From contig NZ_CP023396.1 in the NCBI RefSeq assembly GCF_008808095.1, forward strand, positions 558,001 to 622,000: DNA of 64,000 nucleotides, in the 5' to 3' direction. Made by a program: the position numbers and the translations under genes. Shown here piece by piece: positions 1-10,869 of this stretch. The notes under the pieces were generated by a model, which saw only the letters and a program-made list of their open reading frames with translations, searched no databases and had not been told where the DNA came from. Each line of letters starts with the position of its first letter. Positions within the stretch are counted from its first letter, which is position 1. This DNA is from Pseudoalteromonas ruthenica (GTDB lineage: Bacteria > Pseudomonadota > Gammaproteobacteria > Enterobacterales > Alteromonadaceae).

Positions 1-1
1 C

Positions 2-466
2 ATTTTAGAACATTGTCGCTTTAACGCCGATATTGCACTGATTGATCAAAGTGTTATGGTGCAGGTATCGTTTAGTGCGCAGGAATACTACCTCATAGAA
101 CCCGCCTCTGGGCAACAGATATGGCATTTACAGCCTGAAAACGCGGAAACTGATAATGAGACATTACCTGAGATGGTGTTTGATGAAGAGGCATATAAGC
201 TGTATCTGGCGCATCAAAAATGGGCTTTTATCGGTGCTGAACGTTTTGGCGACGCGCTTGCCTGTGTGGAATTACTGATTGAACTACTCGGTGATGATCC
301 CTATGAGCGGCGCGACAGAGGGTACTTGCTCAACCAAATTGACCGACCAGAACTGGCCAAGGCTGATTTACGTTTTTTTGTCGATGAATGTCCCGACGAC
401 CCGGCCATTGAGCTAGTCCGTCATCAAATTGACGAGCTGGATAACAATAACAACACACTCCATTAG
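2..466 (+). CDS. SirB1-like protein, C-terminal part (5' end outside window)
   Basis: The reading frame is open to the left edge of the window (first codon ATT at base 2), so only the C-terminal ~154 residues are visible and the ATG at 56 is probably internal. The visible part has the TPR-like end of SirB1/transglutaminase-like proteins: an alanine- and leucine-rich helix pair followed by DDPYERRDRGYLL and a second helical repeat. The catalytic transglutaminase-like domain would lie upstream. Placement ahead of kdsA matches the gammaproteobacterial order sirB1-kdsA. The molecular function of SirB1 is not well established. Family assignment is good; exact role is unknown. Confidence 0.7.
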   Translation: MLEHCRFNADIALIDQSVMVQVSFSAQEYYLIEPASGQQIWHLQPENAETDNETLPEMVFDEEAYKLYLAHQKWAFIGAERFGDALACVELLIELLGDDPYERRDRGYLLNQIDRPELAKADLRFFVDECPDDPAIELVRHQIDELDNNNNTLH

Positions 467-480
467 GGTAAGGATTTTTT

Positions 481-2599
<2,119 letters not shown>

Positions 2600-2603
2600 T
2601 GTC

Positions 2604-3491
2604 TCAGTTTGTATTGCGTTTTTCAGAGCCAGCGTGTTGCGCTGGCTTTTTTGTTAATAAGTGTTTTTCATATACTTGGGAAAAATCGTTGAAGTATTCA
2701 CTTAACCAATTACTTTGATGTTGTCGGTACGACTCGCTGGGTAAAATATGGTCGCGGATAATAGGGTTAATACGGTTGATAAAGGTCGTAGCAAAGTCAT
2801 TATCAGCGCGCTTGGCACAGCCGATAGCACCAAACACGAGACTTTCTTGGTTATTGGCTATGGGTAAAGTGACAAGCTGAGCGTCATGATGACGGTTGTA
2901 ATAAGTGGCGATAAAGGGGTAGTCGATGCCGAAGTCGATGCGTTCGTTGACTAACATATCGCCTAACACCGAGGCCTGATCGGCACCACGGTAATTAAGC
3001 GTCACCGCTTGATTATTTTGTACTCGCGATTTGATTTGCTCAATCCATGGGCTGTATTTCCGTCCGGCACCTTGTCCATAGCGCAAACCTTTATCGTTTA
3101 AGAGCGAGTAAAGGCGCACGGGGCTGCCATGTTTTTCGGTTATAGAGCGCTGTTTCTGCGCTGTGGTGACGATACCCATTGGCGGATAAACGCTGGTGCG
3201 CGTAGAGAATGTCACTAAAGGATGATTGTCGCGTTTGATTAGGCAGGGCACACATACATTTTTGCCTTGTTCAAAATAACTCTTTAAGCGCATTTGCGGT
3301 AAATGAATGGAGTCATGTTTTAAATCCGGAGTCCGGGCGATAATCTCATCAACGATATCATCGCAAATGCCTGAATCAGAGCTGTTGGCGGGCATGGAAA
3401 ATGGTGGCGCATTAATGCGTAACCAAGTCACATCGTAGTCATTGGCAAAAGCTGGAAAAGCAACACTTAGTAGCAAATATAGAAACTTCAT
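2604..3491 (-). CDS. Periplasmic substrate-binding protein, family 3 type (orphan)
   Basis: This 295-residue protein starts with a typical signal peptide (MKFLYLLLSVAFPAFA, cleavage likely before ND). The body resembles the orphan extracellular solute-binding family 3 proteins common in Alteromonadales: a WLRINAPPFSM strand at the N-terminus, a LPQMRLKSYFEQGKNVCVPCLIKR segment, and a C-terminal lobe with IDFGIDYPF. No permease or ATPase gene is next to it, so it is probably not part of a standard ABC importer; related proteins are often of unknown function. It is convergent with kdsA and its end overlaps the kdsA terminator. The ligand is unknown. Confidence 0.7.
   Translation of the reverse strand: MKFLYLLLSVAFPAFANDYDVTWLRINAPPFSMPANSSDSGICDDIVDEIIARTPDLKHDSIHLPQMRLKSYFEQGKNVCVPCLIKRDNHPLVTFSTRTSVYPPMGIVTTAQKQRSITEKHGSPVRLYSLLNDKGLRYGQGAGRKYSPWIEQIKSRVQNNQAVTLNYRGADQASVLGDMLVNERIDFGIDYPFIATYYNRHHDAQLVTLPIANNQESLVFGAIGCAKRADNDFATTFINRINPIIRDHILPSESYRQHQSNWLSEYFNDFSQVYEKHLLTKKPAQHAGSEKRNTN
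2628..2652 (+). terminator. Rho-independent terminator after kdsA
   Basis: A 7-bp stem GCCAGCG/CGCTGGC with a 5-nt loop is followed by six T. It lies inside the last codons of the convergent binding-protein gene, so it serves the plus-strand kdsA transcript. Confidence 0.85.
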
Positions 3492-3599
3492 AAAAGCAGA
3501 TTATGACGTTTTTACTTATTAGTCTAGAGGGAGACGTTCTGTTGCTTTACCGAGCAGTGATTTTGGGCCGTGTTCTTAATCTGTCTTTTATCAAGTTTA

Positions 3600-3627
3600 T
3601 TGTCTGCACCTAATCTAATGTTATACT
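3600..3627 (+). promoter_or_regulatory. Putative sigma70 promoter for the gcvA-like operon
   Basis: TTGTCT and TATACT are separated by 16 nt, about 32 nt before the start codon of the LysR gene. Assigned by consensus match only. Confidence 0.5.
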
Positions 3628-3658
3628 TTACCCACATAAAAAAAACTAATCGTTAGTT

Positions 3659-4558
3659 ATGGCTCGGCGACTCCCCCCTCTAAATTCTCTAAAGGCTTTT
3701 GAAGCAGCGGCAAGGCACTTAAGCTTTACCAAAGCAGCAGAAGAGCTGTATGTAACTCAAGCAGCCGTAAGCCACCAGATCAAAACCCTAGAAGAGCATT
3801 TAGGGTTGAAATTATTTTTGCGAAAAAATCGCTCCTTGCTATTAACTGAAGAGGGGCAAGGGTACTTTCTCGATATTAAAGAGATTTTTGCACAATTAGT
3901 GGATGCTACAGAAAAACTGTTAGCGCGTGGAGCCAAAGGGTCGTTAACGGTGAGCCTGACTCCAAGCTTTGCGATTCAGTGGTTGGTGCCTCGGTTAAGT
4001 TTGTTTAACGAGTTACACCCAGAGATCGATGTGCGTATTAAAGCGCAAGACCAGGACGACAATTCACTTCAAGATGATGTTGATATTGCTATCTATTATG
4101 GTCGCGGTCATTGGAGTGGCGTGGAAACTCATAAGTTGCACACCGAATACTTGGTGCCTTTGTGTAGCCCTATGCTATTGAACGGCCCTAAGCCGCTGAA
4201 CGAGCCACAAGATTTGCAGTACCACACACTGTTGCACGATACCACGCGCCGACCATGGAAGTTATGGATGAAAACCGCTGGAGTACGCAATGTGCAAGTT
4301 AACCAAGGGCCGATATTCTCGCACTCGTCGATGGCGATGCAGGCTGCTGCCCACGGTCAAGGTGTGGCGCTTGGCAACTTGGTGCTGGCGAAACCAGAAA
4401 TTGACGCGGGGCGATTAATTGTGCCGTTTAATCATACCTTAGAAAGTAAAAACGCTTACTACCTAGTCTTTCGCGAGTCGCAATCGGAGCTCGGTAAAAT
4501 CGTCTCATTTAAAGAGTGGATGCTAGGGTTAGTTGAAAAAGAACAGGAGCAGCTTTAA
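3659..4558 (+). CDS. gcvA: LysR-family regulator, GcvA-like
   Basis: This is a 299-residue LysR-type regulator with an N-terminal winged helix-turn-helix (residues ~6-65; SFTKAAEELYVTQAAVSHQIKTLE) and a type-2 periplasmic-binding effector domain from about 90. The start MARRLPPLNSLKAFEAAARH and the downstream ygdD-rlmM genes match the E. coli gcvA neighbourhood, where GcvA controls the glycine cleavage operon; gcvTHP is not in this window, so the target is inferred from homology. Its TAA overlaps the ATG of the next gene (TAATG), indicating translational coupling. It could instead be another GcvA-like paralogue. Confidence 0.82.
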   Translation: MARRLPPLNSLKAFEAAARHLSFTKAAEELYVTQAAVSHQIKTLEEHLGLKLFLRKNRSLLLTEEGQGYFLDIKEIFAQLVDATEKLLARGAKGSLTVSLTPSFAIQWLVPRLSLFNELHPEIDVRIKAQDQDDNSLQDDVDIAIYYGRGHWSGVETHKLHTEYLVPLCSPMLLNGPKPLNEPQDLQYHTLLHDTTRRPWKLWMKTAGVRNVQVNQGPIFSHSSMAMQAAAHGQGVALGNLVLAKPEIDAGRLIVPFNHTLESKNAYYLVFRESQSELGKIVSFKEWMLGLVEKEQEQL

Positions 4559-5175
4559 TGCAGTGGATTGAAGCGCAATCACCGATTGCCCAGTTTATTT
4601 TTGCCCACGGTGCAGGGGCAGGCAGTGACAGTAACTTTATGCAGCAAATGGCAGCGAACATGGCCGCTTTGGGTGTGAGCGTGGGGTTATTCGATTTTCC
4701 ATACATGCAGCGTGCTAAGCAAGAGAACAAACGCCGACCACCGGAAAAAGCCGATAAGCTGTTAGCCAGCTTTAACGAACACCTTGAGCAGAGTCGCTCA
4801 GGCTTGCCGCTGTTTATTGGCGGCAAATCCATGGGCGGGCGCATGGCCAGTATGTTGGTTGCTGAGCACCCAAGTGATGTCCAAGGCGTGATTGCCTTCG
4901 GGTATCCGTTTCACCCGCCAGGAAAAAAAGACAAACTGCGCGTCGCTCATTTTGCCGATATCAAAGTACCTTTTTGTGTGCTGCAAGGAGAGCGCGACAC
5001 TTTTGGCAAGCAATCAGAGTTGCTCGAGCTTGTCGATACGCGTCCCGCTCAGCTCCATTGGTTAGAAGATGGCGATCATTCTTTGGTGCCGCGCAAAAAA
5101 AGTGGCTTTACCCAACAACAGCAATGGCAAAAGGCAGCGGAGCTCGCCGTGAGCTTTATCAAGGAGCATTTATGA
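4558..5175 (+). CDS. Alpha/beta hydrolase, Tex30/dienelactone-hydrolase-like
   Basis: This 205-residue cytoplasmic protein has an alpha/beta-hydrolase layout: FIFAHGAGAGSDS (oxyanion region, ~15-27), nucleophile elbow GGKSMGGRMAS with Ser near residue 95, an LQGERDTFG acid segment, and catalytic His in LEDGDHSLVP near 175. It resembles the Tex30/KANL3-type family of uncharacterised hydrolases. It overlaps the gcvA-like gene by 1 nt and the ygdD gene by 4 nt (ATGA), so it is coupled to both. The substrate is unknown. In E. coli gcvA and ygdD are directly adjacent, so this gene is an insertion into that order. Confidence 0.75.
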   Translation: MQWIEAQSPIAQFIFAHGAGAGSDSNFMQQMAANMAALGVSVGLFDFPYMQRAKQENKRRPPEKADKLLASFNEHLEQSRSGLPLFIGGKSMGGRMASMLVAEHPSDVQGVIAFGYPFHPPGKKDKLRVAHFADIKVPFCVLQGERDTFGKQSELLELVDTRPAQLHWLEDGDHSLVPRKKSGFTQQQQWQKAAELAVSFIKEHL

Positions 5176-5537
5176 GTCAGTTATTTCTTATTAGTGGAGC
5201 GCTTTTCGCGGGGCTCAGTGTTATACTTGGCGCCTTTGCTGCCCATGGCTTAAAAAGTCGCTTATCGGAGTACGCGATTGGCGTTTTCCAAACCGGTGTT
5301 GAATACCAAATGTATCATGCCCTAGGGTTGATTCTGCTTGGCATATTGGCCAAGTTTGGTGTCAACCTTACCATTAGCGGCTACTTTATGATCGCCGGCA
5401 TTGTGCTCTTTAGTGGCAGCTTGTATGCCTTAGCCCTAACAAGTATCAAGTGGTTTGGGCCGATTACTCCGATCGGGGGCCTGTGCTTTATTATCGCTTG
5501 GGCCGCCATGATCATTAAACTGTTACAAATGAAATAA
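5172..5537 (+). CDS. ygdD: DUF423 family small membrane protein (YgdD-like)
   Basis: A 121-residue inner-membrane protein with four predicted membrane helices and the DUF423 hallmark GAFAAHGLKSRL near residues 18-29, followed by FQTGVEYQMYHALGL. The start at 5172 overlaps the previous stop (ATGA); longer upstream extensions in this frame run through the hydrolase gene and lack the family pattern. The gcvA-ygdD-rlmM order matches E. coli. No biochemical role is firmly known. Confidence 0.88.
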   Translation: MSQLFLISGALFAGLSVILGAFAAHGLKSRLSEYAIGVFQTGVEYQMYHALGLILLGILAKFGVNLTISGYFMIAGIVLFSGSLYALALTSIKWFGPITPIGGLCFIIAWAAMIIKLLQMK

Positions 5538-5546
5538 GTCACCACC

Positions 5547-6632
5547 ATGTCCTGTATTGTTATTTATTGTCGCGCTGGTTTCGAAAATGATGCCGCCGCA
5601 GAAATCACCCACCATGCCAGTCAACATGGCGTCGGCGGCTATGTAAAAGCCAAGCCAAACTCGGCATTGGTGGTGTATCACTGCTACAGCCATGATGAAG
5701 CGGAATACCTGCTTAAGAAAATTCCATTTAAAGATATGGTGTTTGCTCGGCAATGGTTTGTCGGCAAGCAAATAGCGCGTATGCCTATCGATGACCGTGT
5801 TACCAGCTTATGTGAAGCGGCCAAAGAGTTTCCATTATGTGGCGAACTGCGCGTGGAAACCTGTGACACCAACGACGGCAAAGAGCTTTCTAAGTTTTGT
5901 AAGAAAATTAGCACGCCACTGGCGAAAGGGTTAGAGAAACAAGAAACCTTACTGCGCCAGCAAGTGAAAAACCGACCGATATTACATGTGTTGTTTATCG
6001 CCAGTGACACAGCTTATGTGGGCTATTCGTTTAGTTTTAATAATTCAGCACTGTATATGGGGATCCCCCGTTTACGTTATCCGAAAGATGCACCGAGCCG
6101 TTCAACGTTGAAACTAGACGAGGCCTTTATGGTGTTCGTTCCAGAAGACGAACAAGAAGACAGGGTGCGCTCCGGAATGAAAGCGGTCGATTTAGGCGCC
6201 TGTCCTGGCGGCTGGACTTATCAGCTAGTACGCCGGGGGATGTTCGTGCAAGCCATTGATAATGGTCCTATGGACCAAGCGTTAATGGAAAGCGGGCAAG
6301 TGAAGCATTACCGCGAGGATGGCTTTAAGTTCCGCCCAGAGCGTCGCAACATCGATTGGTTAGTATGTGACATGGTAGAAAAACCCAGCCGTGTTACCGA
6401 GCTTATGATTGATTGGGCGGTGAATGGCTTCGCCAAAGAGCTCATCTTTAACTTGAAACTGCCAATGAAGAAACGCTTTGACTGTGTATATGAAAATATG
6501 CAGCGCATTGATCAAGAGTTGCGCGAGTATGGAGTGAAGTTTAACTTACAGGCTAAGCACTTATACCATGACCGCGAAGAGGTGACGGTGCATGTACAGG
6601 TGCTGCGCGTACCGCAAAACGTCTATAGCTAG
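5547..6632 (+). CDS. rlmM: 23S rRNA 2'-O-ribose methyltransferase RlmM
   Basis: RlmM methylates the 2'-OH of C2498 in 23S rRNA using S-adenosylmethionine. The 361-residue length matches the E. coli enzyme (~366). An N-terminal THUMP-like region is followed by a Rossmann methyltransferase domain with the SAM motif VDLGACPGGWTYQL near residue 213, an acidic WLVCDMVEKP motif, and the catalytic lysine segment NLKLPMKKR near 305. It starts 9 nt after ygdD and ends the operon, with a terminator 7 nt downstream. Confidence 0.94.
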   Translation: MSCIVIYCRAGFENDAAAEITHHASQHGVGGYVKAKPNSALVVYHCYSHDEAEYLLKKIPFKDMVFARQWFVGKQIARMPIDDRVTSLCEAAKEFPLCGELRVETCDTNDGKELSKFCKKISTPLAKGLEKQETLLRQQVKNRPILHVLFIASDTAYVGYSFSFNNSALYMGIPRLRYPKDAPSRSTLKLDEAFMVFVPEDEQEDRVRSGMKAVDLGACPGGWTYQLVRRGMFVQAIDNGPMDQALMESGQVKHYREDGFKFRPERRNIDWLVCDMVEKPSRVTELMIDWAVNGFAKELIFNLKLPMKKRFDCVYENMQRIDQELREYGVKFNLQAKHLYHDREEVTVHVQVLRVPQNVYS

Positions 6633-6638
6633 TCAACA

Positions 6639-6662
6639 AAAGCCGGGCAATAACCCGGCTTT
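6639..6662. terminator. Bidirectional terminator between rlmM and the vanZ-like gene
   Basis: A 9-bp stem AAAGCCGGG/CCCGGCTTT with a 6-nt loop lies between convergent genes. The T run is short on the plus strand, but A/T ends on both sides suit use in either direction. Confidence 0.7.
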
Positions 6663-6667
6663 AATCT

Positions 6668-7081
6668 TTATCTCTCGGTTGGTTGTGCTTGTCGCTTCAA
6701 TACCCATGCCAGCACCATACTAGCGGCAATAATACCGAGTAAATCGGCGCTTAAATCGACTAAATCAAATGTACGCGTGGCAATAAACGCTTGGCTTATC
6801 TCTTCAATCAGCGCAAATGCAAACACCAAAAGAGCGCCCCAATACACCTTCACTTTACCGTAAAGCGGCACTACTCTCGCGCCGAGCGCAAGCGTAGCTA
6901 ACAGTGTAAAAGTCGCAAAAAGCACAAAGTGGCCAAGTTTGTCGCCGTAAGGTATCGCTGCGACCCATTGGAAGAAAAGGCTGTTTTGGCCGCTATTGGC
7001 CAAATAAATAATCCAGCCCAAGAATGCGGCAAAGGCTATTGCCGCAACAACAAATACAGCAGTGAAGTTCGGCTTTATCAC
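6668..7081 (-). CDS. VanZ-like family membrane protein
   Basis: This 137-residue protein has four predicted membrane helices and the VanZ-family pattern DKLGHFVLFATFTLL near residues 46-60, then EEISQAFIATRTFDLVDLSADLLG near 93-116, where conserved acidic and Asp-Leu residues sit at the membrane edge. The first member was named for teicoplanin resistance in Gram-positive bacteria, but most proteobacterial homologues are uncharacterised. Its start overlaps the stop of cysZ by 4 nt, so it is the distal gene of a cysZ operon. No resistance function should be inferred. Confidence 0.8.
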   Translation of the reverse strand: MIKPNFTAVFVVAAIAFAAFLGWIIYLANSGQNSLFFQWVAAIPYGDKLGHFVLFATFTLLATLALGARVVPLYGKVKVYWGALLVFAFALIEEISQAFIATRTFDLVDLSADLLGIIAASMVLAWVLKRQAQPTER

Positions 7082-7809
7082 AAGTTACGATACTGGCTGC
7101 GATAATTTTCTACCCATAATTTCGTGGCACCACAGACCGCCACAGGCATGATGATCATATTCAAAATAGGCACTGCAGCACATATCATCACTCCGGCACC
7201 AAAGCCGTAAGACAAGCCTTGGTGGGCTTTAAGGTCGCGTTTCATATCCTTGAAGCTGACCTTGTGATTATCAAACGCATAGTCTTTATATTGCACCGCA
7301 AACATCCAACAGGTGAACAGGGCCCAAATGATCTGTCCGATCACCGGTAAAAACCACATGAGGATGAAAAAGCCAAGGGCGCGAGGTAAGTAGTAGCATA
7401 GCTTAGTCCACTCTCGCCCAAGCATACGTGGCACATCGCGCATGGTATCGAGCAAGCCATCATCGTTAATGCGCTGCCCGGTTAAGTGCATCTCCACTTT
7501 TTCCGAGAGAATGCCGTTGAACGGCGCGGCAATAAAGTTAGTGATCACCGTGAACACCATAGAGTAGCTAAACAGCAGCACCAATATAGCCAATGGCCAT
7601 AAAATAAATTCCAGCCAAGTCAGCCATTCCGGTAACTGTGCATTGAGCCAGGCAAACGCATCGGTGAGCCAGCCATAGATAAAGAATAAAGACGTGCCGA
7701 AAATCACTAAGTTGATCAACAGCGGGATAAGAACGAAGCGCTTAAGGCCTTTTTGGGTGATCAGCGTAAAGCCACTAAAAAAGTATTCAAAACCACGACC
7801 TAACTGCAT
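7078..7809 (-). CDS. cysZ: Sulfate transporter CysZ
   Basis: CysZ is an inner-membrane protein that brings sulfate into the cell for cysteine synthesis. The 243-residue product (E. coli 253) has the family pattern from the N-terminus: RGFEYFFSGFTLITQKGLKRFVLIPLLINL, several hydrophobic segments, NFIAAPFNGILSEKVE near 95, and LGREWTKLCYYLPRALGFF near 130. It is followed by the overlapping vanZ-like gene. No other sulfate assimilation genes lie nearby. Confidence 0.9.
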   Translation of the reverse strand: MQLGRGFEYFFSGFTLITQKGLKRFVLIPLLINLVIFGTSLFFIYGWLTDAFAWLNAQLPEWLTWLEFILWPLAILVLLFSYSMVFTVITNFIAAPFNGILSEKVEMHLTGQRINDDGLLDTMRDVPRMLGREWTKLCYYLPRALGFFILMWFLPVIGQIIWALFTCWMFAVQYKDYAFDNHKVSFKDMKRDLKAHQGLSYGFGAGVMICAAVPILNMIIMPVAVCGATKLWVENYRSQYRNL

Positions 7810-7895
7810 GGCATACCTCTACTATTTGGATCTCGATGGTTCCGCAGTATAACTAAGGCGTAAACAAATAACAGACTCTATTCATGCTTTGTTGC

Positions 7896-7920
7896 AAAAA
7901 GGCCCAACTTGAGTTGGGCC
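7896..7920 (-). terminator. Terminator of the DUF898/M48/membrane-protein operon
   Basis: On the minus strand a 9-bp stem GGCCCAACT/AGTTGGGCC with a 2-nt centre is followed by TTTTT, just after the stop codon of the 637-residue membrane-protein gene. The next gene in that direction (cysZ) starts about 90 nt further on. Confidence 0.85.
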
Positions 7921-7927
7921 ATGGCCA

Positions 7928-9841
7928 TTATTTATTTTCTTCTAGTTGCTGGGTGTCTTGGCGTTCACGAAAGCCGCCCGCTTTATCATCGCTCAGCTTA
8001 GGCGTGCCATCTTCGGCGCGCGAGGCTTGGTTCACCTTGAGTATATTTTCTGCGTGCTGGAGGTCGGCTGTATTGGAAAAACCAGCGATGGTCTCACGGC
8101 CTTTTAAGAAGCCATCTATTTCATCAACGATGGTATTGAGCTCTTGCTCGTTTTTCTCCATGGTCATCACATAACGCGGCATTTCCACATTGTCGCTGCC
8201 ACTACTGGCAAAGGTGCTAGTGTGGATACGCGAGCTAACAATCCATGGCGTGATTGATGATTTAACAATGACATTTTCACTGCGAGTGGAATCGTGAATG
8301 GACATACCGGTTGAGATCTTAGACTCGGTAAAGGTGCCTTCCGTTTTCATATACAGCAGCAGCGAACTAAAGCGCAACTCGGCCCAAAATACATGGCTAA
8401 AGTTCTCCAGCATACGTCCGATGGTGCTGAATATTTGCCAGAAGAAAAAGCCACTGAGTAACGTCACGACCAATGCTGATAACTGCCCAAGCCACTGCTG
8501 CATTGCAGCACCGTCGCCTCGTTCGGCACTGCGCACAAAGCTGTCTACGTTGTCCCATGACTGGGCTAGAAAGTCGTACAAGCCCTGAACTTTTGCGGCC
8601 AAAGCAAACAACAAGCAGGCGCCGATGACCACGCAAAGTTGCGCCGCGATGGTGCTAAATAAGCGCGTCGCTTTGAACCCTTGCGGCGCTGGAGTTGGCG
8701 TGAACTCAGGCTGAGTTTCGATTAACAGCTCACCACGAAAATCGCCTTTGCCCTGCGACTGCTCATTCAGCGTGGGATCAAAGTCAATGTAGGTGCGGTT
8801 GGGGATCTCTCGATAGCGTCGATTGGCCAGCACGATATTTTCAATGTTGATAAAAATTTCATTTGGGTGCACCGACTCTTGTAAATTGGCGCGGTACTCA
8901 CTTACTTCCGTTTGCGCGTTGCTTTGCTGCGCTCTCGTCGTCAACAAGTAAAACAGCGCGATACTGGCTATGGCACCCAGTGCCAATAAGGTGATAAGGC
9001 TAGGCCAGGCAGAAAAGCTAACGACTTGCTCGGTCACACTTTGCCATCGCTGCAACTCATGGGCTGAGGGAGCAAATACATGATGATAAATAAGACCGAT
9101 GACCACGGGGAAAATCACCGAAAAGGCGATGACTTTCGCCAATGATGCGGCGCCCACATCTTTGAGCTGTTTAACGCGTTTAAGACTGACGGCCTTGGCT
9201 GCACTGCGCCAACATAGCAGTAGGTAGACTAAAATAAGCGCTGAAAAAATAGGAATAATGATATGGCCCGCTTTCCCGGCAAGCCCAGAAGAAGACACAA
9301 AATACGTCAATGCGAAGGCAATAAGCGCGAGTACTGTCTGCAACAGCACTGCGACAATTTCTTGTGCGACATTACGCATTGGATAAGGTAAAAACACCAG
9401 CTTTGGCATAATCGAATGCACCAAGCGGCCAACCCAACCTTTGGGTTCGCTAAACGTGGTGTTTTTGCGGCCCATCAGCATCGACTCTAGGGTTTTTGCG
9501 CTGTAGGCTAACGATCCCTTTCGGCGCTCCAACTCTGCGTTTTCTTGCTCGCTTTTAGTGAGGTTTAGCGCCAAGGAGCTAGGCACAGAACGACCAACAA
9601 AAAACTTAAACAACTGGAACAAGCCACTGCCACAGCGCTGTAACCCCATAATCAACAGCACAAGGCCAAAGCCAGCGTAGATCCAAGCCGCGACCAAGTT
9701 GTGCTCGGTGAGGGTGGTTACTTTAAAGAGGCTATATAGGCCTAATAGGGCGATACACAGGCCGCCGATGGAGCGAATTAACCCTTCCGCTTTAAAGGGG
9801 TTGGTTATGCCTAAGCCTTTTGAACCAAAATCATACGCCAT
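7928..9841 (-). CDS. Large uncharacterised multi-pass membrane protein
   Basis: I do not recognise a named family for this 637-residue protein. It has about eight predicted membrane helices in pairs (roughly residues 25-42, 50-70, 160-186, 190-210, 232-252, 275-298, 390-412 and 455-480) and a soluble C-terminal part (about 490-637) ending in a hydrophilic Gln- and Glu-rich tail. A cytoplasmic segment before the third helix contains ELERRKGSLAYSAKTLESM. It lies 11 nt after the M48 peptidase gene and a DUF898 gene, all on the same strand, and a strong terminator follows. The conserved-looking trio suggests a membrane quality-control or envelope function, but this is inference. Confidence 0.6.
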   Translation of the reverse strand: MAYDFGSKGLGITNPFKAEGLIRSIGGLCIALLGLYSLFKVTTLTEHNLVAAWIYAGFGLVLLIMGLQRCGSGLFQLFKFFVGRSVPSSLALNLTKSEQENAELERRKGSLAYSAKTLESMLMGRKNTTFSEPKGWVGRLVHSIMPKLVFLPYPMRNVAQEIVAVLLQTVLALIAFALTYFVSSSGLAGKAGHIIIPIFSALILVYLLLCWRSAAKAVSLKRVKQLKDVGAASLAKVIAFSVIFPVVIGLIYHHVFAPSAHELQRWQSVTEQVVSFSAWPSLITLLALGAIASIALFYLLTTRAQQSNAQTEVSEYRANLQESVHPNEIFINIENIVLANRRYREIPNRTYIDFDPTLNEQSQGKGDFRGELLIETQPEFTPTPAPQGFKATRLFSTIAAQLCVVIGACLLFALAAKVQGLYDFLAQSWDNVDSFVRSAERGDGAAMQQWLGQLSALVVTLLSGFFFWQIFSTIGRMLENFSHVFWAELRFSSLLLYMKTEGTFTESKISTGMSIHDSTRSENVIVKSSITPWIVSSRIHTSTFASSGSDNVEMPRYVMTMEKNEQELNTIVDEIDGFLKGRETIAGFSNTADLQHAENILKVNQASRAEDGTPKLSDDKAGGFRERQDTQQLEENK

Positions 9842-9852
9842 AAGGGTTCCTT

Positions 9853-10866
9853 TTATTCTTGGGCTTGTTGAGCCCGTTCAATACGTTCAGAAATAGCAGG
9901 GTGAGACGATAAGTACTCCCACTGCGAATCTTGCTGAGGGTCCAACTCATGAGCCTGTGCGAGCGCTTCCATGGCCTCAGCAAAGGCTTTCGATGAATAG
10001 CCTAAGCGTTTAAGTTCGCGTAATGCGTAATCATCGGCTTGGCGCTCCATATCGCGGGAAAATTGCTGTTGTAGCAACGTCGAGCCGGTGCCCATGATAA
10101 TCTCAGCAAACCCTTGCAAGTCGCCAAATAAGAGCGCCAACGATACCGAGGCACCCGCTGATTGCGCCGCTAAGGTGAGACCGTGCTGATACTCGACATG
10201 ACCAATTTCATGCAACAGCACCGCCAGCAATGCGGTGTCGTTCTCTTTTAATGCATCGGCCAACTCATCAGTTAGCACGACTTGCCCGTCGGGCAGAGCA
10301 AAGGCATTGGCTCCGATTTTCGGTGCGCTAAAAAAGTGCAATTGTAAATGCGAAGGTGGATTCTCTATTTTCTTTATATGATTATGCCACAGAGTGCGAA
10401 TATGCTGTTTACGCGCGTCACTCAGTTCGCTGGGTTCAAGGTAAAGGTATTTAACCGCTTCGAAACTTTGTTCAGAGGCAGCATGGACAATGGGTTCAGG
10501 CAGGGCGCGAGCCACCGTTGCAGCGGTGCTGGGAATAATTTTGAAAAATAAGGCCCAGCACAGTAAGGCAGCGGCCAAAACACAGACGCAAAGGGCCAAC
10601 TTATGGCGCTCAATAGCTTCCAATGCTTTGTCCCAGCGCGACTCACTCGGCCAGCGATGCTGAGCGTCGTGAGGCACAAAGCGACTGCCATCGGCAAAGG
10701 TCAATTCCACCGGTAGGCCTGTTATTTGTTGCCCTTGCTGATAATCATCAAACTGCGCGATGAGCTCATCATCACTGAGCAGTTGCACACCAGCATCACA
10801 AAGCCAAAGCGTGGCGTGCACACTTTGGCTTTGCTTATGCAAGTAATAAACGCCCGTTACTTGCAT
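9853..10866 (-). CDS. M48-family zinc metallopeptidase, membrane-anchored
   Basis: The zinc-binding helix HEIGHVEYQHG (HExxH) lies near residue 217 and the third-ligand helix ERQADDYALRELKRLG near 272, as in M48 (HtpX/BepA/LoiP-like) peptidases. One membrane helix near residues 95-117 (CVCVLAAALLCWALFFKII) would place the protease domain outside the cytoplasm. The N-terminal ~90 residues form a small soluble domain of unknown type. It is 337 residues, with the stop of the DUF898 gene 3 nt upstream, so the two are cotranscribed. The substrate is unknown. Confidence 0.85.
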   Translation of the reverse strand: MQVTGVYYLHKQSQSVHATLWLCDAGVQLLSDDELIAQFDDYQQGQQITGLPVELTFADGSRFVPHDAQHRWPSESRWDKALEAIERHKLALCVCVLAAALLCWALFFKIIPSTAATVARALPEPIVHAASEQSFEAVKYLYLEPSELSDARKQHIRTLWHNHIKKIENPPSHLQLHFFSAPKIGANAFALPDGQVVLTDELADALKENDTALLAVLLHEIGHVEYQHGLTLAAQSAGASVSLALLFGDLQGFAEIIMGTGSTLLQQQFSRDMERQADDYALRELKRLGYSSKAFAEAMEALAQAHELDPQQDSQWEYLSSHPAISERIERAQQAQE

Positions 10867-10869
10867 GGC

